Assembly: GCA_000381625.1 (NCBI GenBank)
Contig: KB906767.1
Span: 2,148,629 to 2,212,628 of the forward strand
DNA: 64,000 nucleotides
Direction: 5' to 3'
From: Bryobacterales bacterium KBS 96
Lineage (GTDB): Bacteria > Acidobacteriota > Terriglobia > Bryobacterales > Bryobacteraceae
Shown here: positions 1 to 8,260 of the stretch, piece after piece
How the letters are laid out: every line of letters begins with the position of its first letter
Numbering within the stretch: the stretch's first letter is position 1
Notes under the pieces: model-generated
Databases searched by the model: none
Told to the model about the DNA's origin: nothing
What the model saw: only the letters and a program-made list of their open reading frames with translations
Translations under genes and position numbers: made by a program

Positions 1-213
1 CATTCGCGACCTACGATTCGCGGCTTGCGGTTCGCTCGTGCCACAATCCCATCAGAATATGACCTCCCATATGAGCGCTGGACGAGTGACCCGCTCTGGC
101 CAACAGTACACGCCGCGATATCTGACTTGGAGGAGCAGACCGCACGCGACTACATCGTCGGGTACATCGTCATGAAAATTCGTTCCGCCCTTGACCAGAC
201 CAGGTCCGAATAG
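1..213 (+). CDS. 3' end of an open reading frame entering from the left (hypothetical)
   Basis: The frame is open from the first base to a TAG at 211-213, so it may be the C-terminal part of a gene beginning outside the window; the only start inside is a TTG at 25. The last ~60 residues are mixed polar/hydrophobic with no motif I recognise. It could equally be a chance open frame, since the following 250 bases carry no recognisable gene and an IS relic lies close by. Confidence 0.2.
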   Translation, partial: HSRPTIRGLRFARATIPSEYDLPYERWTSDPLWPTVHAAISDLEEQTARDYIVGYIVMKIRSALDQTRSE

Positions 214-430
214 CTGGAGAGATATGCAACATGGGCCATCACCGGACGCCTACAAGTAGACTGAACCCCGCCATTGAGACAAACGCCAGAGGGGACACTT
301 TCCTTTCGTTGGATTCTATTGCATTTTGCGCCATTTGTTGCAGAATGATTCTGGTCGGCGAAGCGGAAGCGAGCAATGCAGGAGTGCAACTCGCCAGGAA
401 TAGCCGACCGGAAACTCATTCCGATGAGCC

Positions 431-458
431 GCGGGACCCTTCGCGAGGAGGGTCCCGC
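431..458. terminator. Perfect 10-bp stem hairpin next to the IS relic
   Basis: GCGGGACCCT at 431-440 is exactly complementary to AGGGTCCCGC at 449-458, with an 8-nt loop. It sits just past the stop of the minus-strand transposase fragment, where a terminator would be expected, but no T-run follows on either strand. It may instead be part of the mobile-element end. Confidence 0.45.
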
Positions 459-462
459 AATC

Positions 463-777
463 TCAGTGTGCGATCGATTCATCGGGATAGATTTCCTCAT
501 GCCTTGGAAAACTCATTACGGCAGCTTGTGAGTCCCCGGTTCGTTCGGACGTGTCGGTTTCGGCGTCCTCGAATTCTCCCGGCGACCGGTACTGCAGAGC
601 GGAATGAAGTCTCACCTGGTTGTAGTAGCCGCTGATGAATTCATCTAGATGCAGTTGCAGATCCTCCATGCCGCTGTACTCGTTGCACTTGATCTCCTCG
701 GCTTTCAGGGTTTTCATGAAGCTTTCGCAGACGGCATTGTCATACGGATTCGCCGCACGACGCCCGAAGTTCGTCAA
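463..777 (-). pseudogene. IS3-family transposase (OrfB) C-terminal relic
   Basis: The 104-residue frame carries the end of the DDE integrase core of IS3-family transposases: an NPYDNA block near residue 10, ESFMKTLKAEE soon after, and a YYNQVRLHSAL-YRSPGEFE segment around residues 50-70. In intact OrfB proteins (about 270-300 residues) these motifs lie in the last third, and the ESFMKTLK-E helix supplies the final catalytic Glu. The frame opens with a TTG, and an in-frame TGA lies 12 nt upstream of it, so the N-terminal two thirds, including the first two catalytic Asp residues, are missing. The C-terminus also runs about 30 residues past the usual end. This is a dead remnant, and no matching OrfA was found nearby. 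Confidence 0.85.
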
Positions 778-1362
778 ACAGACTTTTCAGGAATGGGCAC
801 AGCATTCGATGACGCGTTGTGCCTGGGCGCGCAGACACTATGATGCACAGCGGGCCCGCGGCAAAGGTCACCAGACGGCGGTCCGCAGTCTCGCCTTTAA
901 GTGGATACGCGTTCTCTTCCGGTGCTGGAAAGACCGGACGCCCTACGATGAGAATCGGTACACGAAGAGTCTTGGACGTCGATCCGCCACGCCGAATACC
1001 GATGTGCGAATAATGTGGAAAAATGTCGGCGGCTTCTCGAAACCAGCTGCCTTTTCCGATTGACTTCGAAACTCAGATGTCTCCGAAAACTGTTCGCCTT
1101 CGGCCCGGAATGCCGTTCGCGTTCCCTTCGGAATCAGCGTTCACCTTCGCCGGAATCCTCAACCCCGCGAGGAGATCGCGATCGAGACAACTTCAGGCGC
1201 TCACAACCCTCGTCCGCACCGATAAGGCCGTGCACAACGATTTGACGATCAACAGACTGAGAAATACCTATAGATCAGTACGACCAACTACTTGGAGCCG
1301 ATTTTCGGACGCTCTTAATTAGAAGCCACCAGTCGTTCCTGTCAGTTCTATCCAACAAAAGC
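778..1362. other. Gene-free stretch after the IS relic
   Basis: No frame here resembles a protein family I know, and no convincing ribosome binding site or promoter was seen. The ORFs overlap each other on one strand and look random. It is probably degenerate DNA between the IS fragment and the 3' end of the receptor gene. Confidence 0.4.
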
Positions 1363-4300
1363 TTAAAACGTAAGCCTTGCGTTCAACTGGACGACCCGAG
1401 CTCCTTGCGTGCTCAACAGCTCTCCAAACAATGGGTCATTCACGCTCGTTCGCAAGCCAGTAAGATTGGTGTGATTCAGCGAATTAAACATGTCAGCGCG
1501 GATTTGCAGCTTCAGCCTTTCTAGAACTGAAAAGTTCTTTGCAAGGCTGAAATCAAGATTCCACATGCCCGGCGCCCGCCACTCACCGGGTCCTGCGTTA
1601 CCGGGATGGATTGGGGCCCCAGATGCCTGAGAGACGGGGATAAACTGAAAGGCAGCGGGATTGAGATATTGGAGCGTGTCGCGGTAACCGGACAATATTG
1701 CATTTCCTCCGATGTATTGGCCACGCTGATTGGGCGTAGACGAACTTTGCGTAATCGTAACGGGCAGACCGGTATTCGCTCGAAAGATTCCGGAGATCTG
1801 CCAATCTCCTAGAATTTGCCTAACGAATGGCTCCCCAAAGTTCCTCAAATCCGGCGACTGGTACACCCAGTCCGCACTGAAGTAATGACTAATGTCAAAC
1901 GGAGCGGGTCCCCTGTCTGCTTTCAAATCAAAGAATTCTTGGCTGCGCGAACCATTTTCACCTTGGTAGTAGGAACCAATATCACCGCCACCGTTGGCGA
2001 TCACCTTTGAAAAGGTATAGTTGACGTCAAAGCTTAGCCTGTGAGAAAAGCGCTTTTTAAGCGTATTCTGCCACGCATAATACGTGGACGTCTGAGAATT
2101 GTCCATATAGTAGGGCTGTCCCAAATTGGGGTTTGGCACGACTCCAGTAAGTCGATTGACAACATTTGCAAACCGCCATAATGGATACTTCACTCCACGG
2201 GTTCCCACGAATGCACTTTCTAGCACGAGACTACCCGTCAGTTGCTGTTGAATATCAAGGGTGTACTGAATTGTATAAGGATTTTGCAAGTGAGCATTGA
2301 AGATGGCGGCGACATTAGTAATTGAGGAATTCGCCACCATTTGTTGAGCATAGTTGAAGAAGTTATCGTTATAATCGGGATACGAGATTCCAAACATGCT
2401 GATCTGTGCCGGGCTAAAAATGGCGCGGTAGGGAATGTTGCGGGCGCTGGATACGACATTCCAGAAGTTTTCCGGCATTATGTTGCTGAACATGATGCCC
2501 GCTCCGCCACGGATGGCCGTTTTACCCTGTCCGTCCGGGTTATACGCAAAACCAAATCGAGGGCCATAGTTATTGGGGTCGCTCTCGTAAGGAGAAAAGG
2601 GAGACCGAAAGGGCCCGACGGCAAATTTGCCGTCCATGCTGAGAGAGCTTGGATTATATAAGCCTGCTTGAGGTGTACCATCTTCCCCTTTTGCTACGAA
2701 GCTTGAATAAAAATCGTAGCGGAAGCCGAGGTTCAATGTCAGTTTTGGGGTGGCGCGCCAATCATCTTGTGCGAAAAAACCAAAATCGTATATGCGCCCA
2801 GTGTAGAGTCCAGATCCTAACGTCGCCTGCACCTGTCTTGGATTGTTACTCAACAAATCATTCAAGCTTCCGTAGAAGAAATCCGGAATCTGCGGATTGT
2901 TGCGTGTTCCAATCGATTTGCGATAATCCCCCCCAAACTTAAACGAATGATGCCCGATATAGCGAGCATATTTTTCCTCGAGTTGCCAGAACGGCCCGCC
3001 GGAGTGATTTATTTCGGCAGCCGGTCCGCTCCAGCCAAGGGTCGTTTGAATGTCAGGAAGACGCCGTCCGTAAACGATTGCCTCCGTCGGGTGATTGGGA
3101 TCTATTTTGCTAAAGAACTGATCTAATCGATCTTGAATCGTCCTGTTATATCCGAAGCGCGTCTCGGAAGTCCACTGACTGCCTCCGGTTATGTAGCTGA
3201 TGTTGCCCCGGTCTAACGAATTTAGATAGATCTGTGCGTCATCGATGTAGTACCGGGGCGTCAATTGATAGGGTGTGCCGCGGTTATAGGCTACGCTCAG
3301 CCGGCTGTTGTCCGTCAGCAGGACATCTCCCTTGAAATCGAAGTGATCATCGTTGCGGACGAGCGGCTTTACGGACGAAAAATCCCCCACTGTGGCTCCT
3401 GGTGCCGTCGGTTGATTAGGTAACGGAAACGCTTGCAAAGCAAGCTGGTAGGCCGGCACTGCATTCAACAACTGCGTACGAATCGCCTGCGTCGGCACGT
3501 TGCCTTCCACAAAACTGGATTCCGAATCTCGGTAGCCTTCATAGTCCCCAAAGATAAATATCTTGTTTTTCTTAATCGGTCCTCCCAAAGAGCCACCGAA
3601 TTGGTTCAGCGTTAGGTGGGGCTTAGCGCTAACCCGTTGAAAGCGAGCATTTAACGCGCTGTCCTGATGGTTTTCGAAGACGCTCCCGTGCCATTCGTTG
3701 GTGCCCGATTTCGAGACGAGATTAACCTGGCCCCCAATAGCATTTTCATACTCGGCAGGAATTACGCCCTTTACTGTACTTACCTCGTCGATGCCCTCCA
3801 CGCTCATTACATCGACCAAGTTCGCCCCCTGGTATACGCCAGGGTTATTGCCGCCGGAGTTGCCGCTGGCATTGGTGCCGTCGAGTGAATATACGGTGCC
3901 GTTTCTACCGACTCCGTTCATGTCTACTCCTGTTCCATTGTTGCCTTGGCTAGGCACCACTCCGGCATTGACATTCAGTAGCCCACTGAAATTTCTGTTT
4001 TCCAGAGGCAACTCTCGAGCCTCTGTCTGGCTGTAGTTATGCAGTTGCTGTGCGGACACCGTGTTTACCAGTGGAGTGCCGCCCTGAACGCTGACCGTTT
4101 GCGTGCTTGCGCCAAGTTCAAGGTGGTATGTCTGTTGTGCTTGCTGTCCAGCCGTCAGCACGATCCCGGTATTGATGTAAGTGGTGAATCCTTTAGCCTC
4201 AATTTTCAATGTATAGGTGCCTGTAGGAACAAACGTAAACGCGAAATCGCCACTGCTGCTGGTCGTTCTCGTCGTTGTCGCCTGGGTGCTCTGCTGGGTT

Positions 4301-4476
4301 AGCGCCACCCTGGCGGCCGGGACGACGGCTCCTGAGGGATCCGTGACTCTTCCGTAGAACGTGGCAGAATTTGCCTGGGACCAAGCTACTTGTGGCGCCA
4401 GAAGCAGGAGTCCGCTGCACAAGAGTACAATTGTTGCGATTCCCGATGATCGCCTCAAAGAAGACATTTTAGTCAT
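1363..4476 (-). CDS. TonB-dependent receptor, Oar-type with carboxypeptidase-regulatory domain
   Basis: A 1037-residue outer-membrane beta-barrel protein that probably imports or binds oligosaccharide-type ligands using energy from TonB. Visible parts: signal peptide at residues 1-34 (hydrophobic ATIVLLCSGLLLLAP, cleavage near AWSQ-A); a Cna-B/carboxypeptidase-regulatory-like domain at about 37-118 (FYGRVTDPSGAVVPAARV ... GTYTLKIEAKGF); a plug-like region at about 135-255 (LPLENRNFSGLL, GGQVNLVSKSGTN); then a long barrel ending NARLTF, with the terminal Phe typical of outer-membrane barrels. This build is greatly expanded in Acidobacteriota. The start overlaps by 8 bp the end of a truncated hydrolase copy, so the receptor is probably read from the promoter block at 5260-5332. 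No SusD-like partner is present, as is usual in this phylum. The ligand is unknown. Confidence 0.9.
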   Translation of the reverse strand: MTKMSSLRRSSGIATIVLLCSGLLLLAPQVAWSQANSATFYGRVTDPSGAVVPAARVALTQQSTQATTTRTTSSSGDFAFTFVPTGTYTLKIEAKGFTTYINTGIVLTAGQQAQQTYHLELGASTQTVSVQGGTPLVNTVSAQQLHNYSQTEARELPLENRNFSGLLNVNAGVVPSQGNNGTGVDMNGVGRNGTVYSLDGTNASGNSGGNNPGVYQGANLVDVMSVEGIDEVSTVKGVIPAEYENAIGGQVNLVSKSGTNEWHGSVFENHQDSALNARFQRVSAKPHLTLNQFGGSLGGPIKKNKIFIFGDYEGYRDSESSFVEGNVPTQAIRTQLLNAVPAYQLALQAFPLPNQPTAPGATVGDFSSVKPLVRNDDHFDFKGDVLLTDNSRLSVAYNRGTPYQLTPRYYIDDAQIYLNSLDRGNISYITGGSQWTSETRFGYNRTIQDRLDQFFSKIDPNHPTEAIVYGRRLPDIQTTLGWSGPAAEINHSGGPFWQLEEKYARYIGHHSFKFGGDYRKSIGTRNNPQIPDFFYGSLNDLLSNNPRQVQATLGSGLYTGRIYDFGFFAQDDWRATPKLTLNLGFRYDFYSSFVAKGEDGTPQAGLYNPSSLSMDGKFAVGPFRSPFSPYESDPNNYGPRFGFAYNPDGQGKTAIRGGAGIMFSNIMPENFWNVVSSARNIPYRAIFSPAQISMFGISYPDYNDNFFNYAQQMVANSSITNVAAIFNAHLQNPYTIQYTLDIQQQLTGSLVLESAFVGTRGVKYPLWRFANVVNRLTGVVPNPNLGQPYYMDNSQTSTYYAWQNTLKKRFSHRLSFDVNYTFSKVIANGGGDIGSYYQGENGSRSQEFFDLKADRGPAPFDISHYFSADWVYQSPDLRNFGEPFVRQILGDWQISGIFRANTGLPVTITQSSSTPNQRGQYIGGNAILSGYRDTLQYLNPAAFQFIPVSQASGAPIHPGNAGPGEWRAPGMWNLDFSLAKNFSVLERLKLQIRADMFNSLNHTNLTGLRTSVNDPLFGELLSTQGARVVQLNARLTF

Positions 4477-5194
4477 GGGTTCTCTCTTTCTCCGCTATCT
4501 CCCAGAGGCGTCCGGGATCTTCTCGTTGACCGCCGCAAGCGGAGCCGATGGCACCAGCGAAGGCGCCCTGGCGCTCAGACCCGTACATGATTTTGTCAGG
4601 TTGCCAAGATCTTGCGTAATCCTCGACTAGATCGAGCAGAAAAGTGTGATGGCTAGGATTGTTGAAGCAGGGCGTGACTGCATCGCAGTCGTAGCAGTCC
4701 TTCTCTTCCAGCCTCTGTACTCCGGAAATATCGCAGCAAAAAGCGTCGTCGAACCAGGTAGCGTTCTGCACGCCACGTTTTCGTGAAGCCGGCAGGACGC
4801 TTTCGAAAACGCCAAAGGCGCCCAAATCGGGAGCTCGGAAACGCCTCAAAAGTGTGTTGCTGAAGTACCGGGAATGGGCGGCCGCATAGCGACCACCCTG
4901 AAACGTGTCCGTGTCGCATTTCTGCTTGCCATGGTTAGGTAGCGACTGGCCGGGAATCTTTCGCCTAGTCATCCCGCGGCCATAGGCAAAAGCCGCAAGG
5001 AACCGAGTGTCGACATGCCCCTTGTTCTGTAATAAGTCCAAAACGGGTTCAACCCCCTCGTCCACAAAAGAAACGGCCCCTATTTGAATGCCTACCACTT
5101 TCTTCGGTTTTGACGGTTGAGCGACGAAAGCGGCGGCGGCAAGCGGCGATCCACCGTTGGCCTTCGGAAAGTTACGTCGCGCCGTTTCAGACAA
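4469..5194 (-). pseudogene. Truncated copy of the Tat-exported TIM-barrel-like hydrolase family
   Basis: About 240 residues that align end to end with the N-terminal half of the genes at 6770-8260 and 26950-28566: SETARRNF Tat-like start, GIQIGAVSFVDEGV, YGRGM, LRAPDLG-FGVFE, KRGVQNATWFDD and SERQGAF. The match stops after DPGR, just before the CFC-x2-C cluster of the intact copies, and 12 unrelated residues lead to a stop inside the next receptor gene. Several conserved positions are changed (DGIMW has become DKIMY; LNNPGYRNF has become FNNPSHHTF), consistent with relaxed selection. I place the start at the TTG at 5194 because the intact copy has the same GAGGT-N9-TTG-TCTGAAAC arrangement; a longer frame starts at 5266. 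The product is probably non-functional, although the promoter in front is conserved and may now serve the receptor downstream. Confidence 0.8.
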
Positions 5195-5259
5195 AAATAG
5201 GTACCTCGTCGATTTAGAAGTCGTCCCCATTTCCACTTCATACGGGCCTAGCCATGTGC

Positions 5260-5332
5260 ATCCCATAATGTGGGATCTCGAATCACATATCGGTGCGATG
5301 AATATTTATCACGAGTTAAGATCACAAGTCAA
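5260..5332 (-). promoter_or_regulatory. Conserved promoter-operator block, copy 2
   Basis: Read on the minus strand: TTGACT (5332-5327), 15 nt, TGATAAATATTC (5311-5300), 23 nt, then the perfect 17-bp palindrome ATCCCA-CATTA-TGGGAT (5276-5260). The same order and near-identical spacing occur at 13939-13866 and on the plus strand at 26622-26694. The arrangement fits a sigma-70-type promoter with a repressor site just downstream of the start of transcription. It precedes the truncated hydrolase copy and the receptor at 1363-4476. Confidence 0.6.
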
Positions 5333-5632
5333 CAAAATAGTTACAACCAAGTGAAAGTCAGGCAAATGGACTCACGTTAGGAAGGCGACAAGTCAGTTTG
5401 CGAAGAAGAACTTGCCGCCCGGCTTGATTCTGACCGAGGTGATTCCACGATTCAGACGAATTGCCTTACTTTCTGGACAGAGATGTTGCGATGAATGGTC
5501 TTGCGTTGAATGTGTCAGTACATCCATTCGAACCGCCGGTCATGGCCTTGAGAATACGATAAAGCAAAGGCCAAATGCGATCAGGCAGGGTACCGGCAAC
5601 GCGACGCCGACGCCGTCCTTAGGTTCTGTACC
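5333..5632. other. Intergenic stretch without recognisable gene
   Basis: Between the conserved promoter block and the DUF6282 gene I find no coding frame with family resemblance and no clear terminator. Confidence 0.4.
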
Positions 5633-6541
5633 TTAGTGCTTGCGATCAAGACCAAGCAGCAGGGCGGGGTTGCGTACTGACATCATCCGAATTTGGCCAT
5701 CAGTGATGCCAGCCTTCTTCAATCCATCGAAGAAGAGCGCCAATCCATCGGGGTGAAGAGGATTAGTGGGCTGTCCCAGGTCGCTCGACAGGATACAATG
5801 CTCGGTGCCGACCGCACGAATTGCACTGGCGTAGTCGGCAAAAGTAAATTCCTTATACTGGCCGATCAAGCCGTTATACACGAACTCGATGAAGGCCCCC
5901 ATGGCGGCTGCCTGCTTCATATCATCGATCGACATATGAATAGGTGCCATCATGGCGTGGGTGACGACAATGCCTCGCACACCCTGCGCGCGTGCCTCTC
6001 GAATCAACATCAAGTCTTCCTGCGGCGAGTTATGGCCAGTGGCCAAAATCAAGCGATACTTGGCAATCGTCGCGATCACTTTCTTCGTTTCGGGCAAGAG
6101 CTGACCGTTTCGTGAAACTGCAACAAATGGCCGATTCTCTTTTGAGTATCGAACTTGCGCCTGGGAATCGAAAGTTGACATCCAGACGAACCGTCCCCAA
6201 CCACCTGTCGTTTTTGCCATACGTTCGACAGCTTCCGGATTCATTCCGCCGACGCTGATATTGAGATCTATACCGCCAAAGAGTTCGATGCCGGGCACCT
6301 CCTTGCGAGTCATATAAGCAAGAGAGGCAGTGGGTTCCCAATGATTTTTCAGAACCAAGCCACGCATACCGCGCGATTTGGCCAGCTTGGCTAGATCGAT
6401 TGCGTCGATGCTGCGGGGAACGCTGTCGGGAGCGCAGTGTACATGTATATCAATTACTCCGGAAAGCAGTTCCTTGGAAGCCGCAGACGTAGCAAGCGGA
6501 GAAAGCATGAACGTTGAGAGGATAAGGATGAGGCGTTTCAT
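5633..6541 (-). CDS. Exported DUF6282-type amidohydrolase-like metal hydrolase
   Basis: A 302-residue protein with a Sec signal peptide (residues 1-21, MKRLILILSTFMLSPLATSA). The mature part opens with VIDIHVHCAPDSVPRS, the HxH signature of metal-dependent hydrolases with a TIM-barrel fold, followed by LVLKNHWEPT, a later His in LATGHNSP, VVTHAMMAP, and an Asp in LSSDLGQPTNPLH near the C-terminus. This order of His/His/Asp ligands matches the amidohydrolase superfamily, and the length and HVH-APD start fit the DUF6282 family, whose substrates are not established to my knowledge. The gene is on the same strand as the hydrolase pair upstream (228-bp gap), suggesting a role in the same catabolic locus. 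Confidence 0.75.
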   Translation of the reverse strand: MKRLILILSTFMLSPLATSAASKELLSGVIDIHVHCAPDSVPRSIDAIDLAKLAKSRGMRGLVLKNHWEPTASLAYMTRKEVPGIELFGGIDLNISVGGMNPEAVERMAKTTGGWGRFVWMSTFDSQAQVRYSKENRPFVAVSRNGQLLPETKKVIATIAKYRLILATGHNSPQEDLMLIREARAQGVRGIVVTHAMMAPIHMSIDDMKQAAAMGAFIEFVYNGLIGQYKEFTFADYASAIRAVGTEHCILSSDLGQPTNPLHPDGLALFFDGLKKAGITDGQIRMMSVRNPALLLGLDRKH

Positions 6542-6769
6542 ACGAAGGGGGGTTGGCGCTCAATGTTCAGACCAGATCTGCGCTCTGACGCATGCGTGCG
6601 CTTCGTCTTGCTCTACGTAAGGACTCAGTTCTTGAGACATCACGGCTCGGACGACTGTCTGTTACGCGGAAGGCGAGAAACGACCGACCCTCTAAACCAA
6701 CAAGACGTTAGCGTGGGCGGAGCCGCTCGCCGAACGCGCACAGGATGAGGGTACCACCGATACGGTCCA

Positions 6770-8260
6770 TTATGAAAGCCTCAATTGTCGGAGTGCCGTT
6801 CCTGCGCCCGCGAGATTGGTTAGCTTCATTTCGGAGTATTTCCGTGAGAGGATGACGCCATCGGCGCCTCCATGGAATGCCGCAAGCACCGCGTCTTCCG
6901 TCCCTTTGGGCGTGGACTTACTATGGTCCGCCGCTGTCGGAATATCAATGTCGATGCCAGGCCACAGCAGCGTTTTGGCCCCAGCAAGGCCGGCGCGGGC
7001 GCGCTTGGTTTCGCGCAATACGTAATCGCTGGAAAAACCGGTATCCGGAATCCGATCATAGCTTCCTTCGTCTCCGTATCCGAGAACGCGATAGTGGAAC
7101 TGAAGCAACTCATTCGGAGGCACATCTCCGTATTGAGTCTTGCTCACACTATTGATGTAGCTTGCCATGCGTTCACCGGCGCAATTGTGATACATGACCA
7201 TTTTCAGGAAGTCGGAATACGGGGCAATCCGTTGCAAATCCTGCTGAGCCCTATAGATTGGGCTGAAGGAATTGTTGTGCCAAATGTGCCAGCCGACTCC
7301 CATGTCCGGCTTGATTGACTTAACTTTCTTGTATATAGCCTGATAGGTGTCGCGCAAACTGTCGTGCCACAGATTTTCCCACGCGAGTAGTTCCGGATAG
7401 GTCAACATGAGCCGCCACAGTTCGACATAGTAGCCATCCACGGGGTGGTTTCCCGAGCGGCCAGCACGAACGAACTTTTCGAGTTCCAGAAATCCAGTGT
7501 GGGCTCGTTCGACGCTGATACCTTGACCGGCAGCCTTTTTCCGACAGAAGTCGCAGAAGCAGGTTACGCGGCCTGGATCTCCCCTTCCGCCGCCATGGCG
7601 GGAGCCCAACGCGTTGGCAAAAGCGCCCTGACGCTCAGATCCCCACATGATGCCGTCGAGATCCCAGGATCGTGAGTAATCTTCTACTAGAGCAAGCAGA
7701 AAATTTCGATAACCTGGGTTATTCAGGCATAGGGTCGACCTGTTGCGGCCGTGGAGATCTCGTTCCTGTAACTGTTGAATGCCAGGAATATCAGGCCGAA
7801 AAACATCTTCAAACCAAGCGATGTTCTTCATCCCGCGCTTTCGCGAAGCGGGAAGTACCTGTTCGAACACGTCAAAGGAACCGAGGTCCGGTGCCCGGAG
7901 ATTCTTCAGCGGGGTGTCAGCGTAGTACTGCGAGTGGAGGGCGGCATAACTGCCACCGTGAAACGTGCTGGTGTCGTATTCCTGTTTCCCATGATCCGGC
8001 AGAGGTTGTCCTGGGACCTGCCGCCCTGCTATGCCACGTCCATAGGTGAACGCAGCGATAAATAAGGTATTGACGGAGGCTTTACTTTGCAAGTTGTCCA
8101 GAACGGGATCGACACCTTCGTCTGCAAAAGATACGGCCCCGATCTGGATGCCGACCGTCTTCTTCGGATTCGCCGATTGTGTCTGGCCTTGGGTGACCGC
8201 GGCAGAGGCCAGCGCTCCAGTCGATTGTAGAAAAAAATCGCGTCGTGTTGTTTCAGACAA
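6770..8260 (-). CDS. Tat-exported TIM-barrel-like putative glycoside hydrolase (family member A)
   Basis: About 496 residues, with two relatives in this window. Visible: a Tat-like start (SETTRRDFF followed by a short hydrophobic run); GIQIGAVSFADEGVDPVL; YGRGIAGRQVPGQPLPDHG; WFEDV near residue 150; LNNP-YR-F near 179; DGIMWGSERQGAF near 203-213; a CFC-x2-C cluster at about 234-239; and PGIDIDIPT and VILSRKYSEMKL toward the C-terminus. Strand-like blocks each ending in a conserved acidic or aromatic residue suggest a TIM barrel of the GHL/beta-galactosidase type, with the Glu in GSERQ a candidate catalytic residue. That is inference; I cannot name a family. I chose the TTG at 8260 because a GAGGT lies 9 nt upstream and the truncated copy has the same arrangement; a longer frame begins at 8326. 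It overlaps the GHL6 gene by 8 bp, so translation is likely coupled. Confidence 0.7.
   Translation of the reverse strand: MSETTRRDFFLQSTGALASAAVTQGQTQSANPKKTVGIQIGAVSFADEGVDPVLDNLQSKASVNTLFIAAFTYGRGIAGRQVPGQPLPDHGKQEYDTSTFHGGSYAALHSQYYADTPLKNLRAPDLGSFDVFEQVLPASRKRGMKNIAWFEDVFRPDIPGIQQLQERDLHGRNRSTLCLNNPGYRNFLLALVEDYSRSWDLDGIMWGSERQGAFANALGSRHGGGRGDPGRVTCFCDFCRKKAAGQGISVERAHTGFLELEKFVRAGRSGNHPVDGYYVELWRLMLTYPELLAWENLWHDSLRDTYQAIYKKVKSIKPDMGVGWHIWHNNSFSPIYRAQQDLQRIAPYSDFLKMVMYHNCAGERMASYINSVSKTQYGDVPPNELLQFHYRVLGYGDEGSYDRIPDTGFSSDYVLRETKRARAGLAGAKTLLWPGIDIDIPTAADHSKSTPKGTEDAVLAAFHGGADGVILSRKYSEMKLTNLAGAGTALRQLRLS

Noticed and set aside
819-1013. Small plus-strand frames at 0.8-1.3 kb
   Set aside because: Several overlapping frames of random composition, no start signals and no family resemblance.
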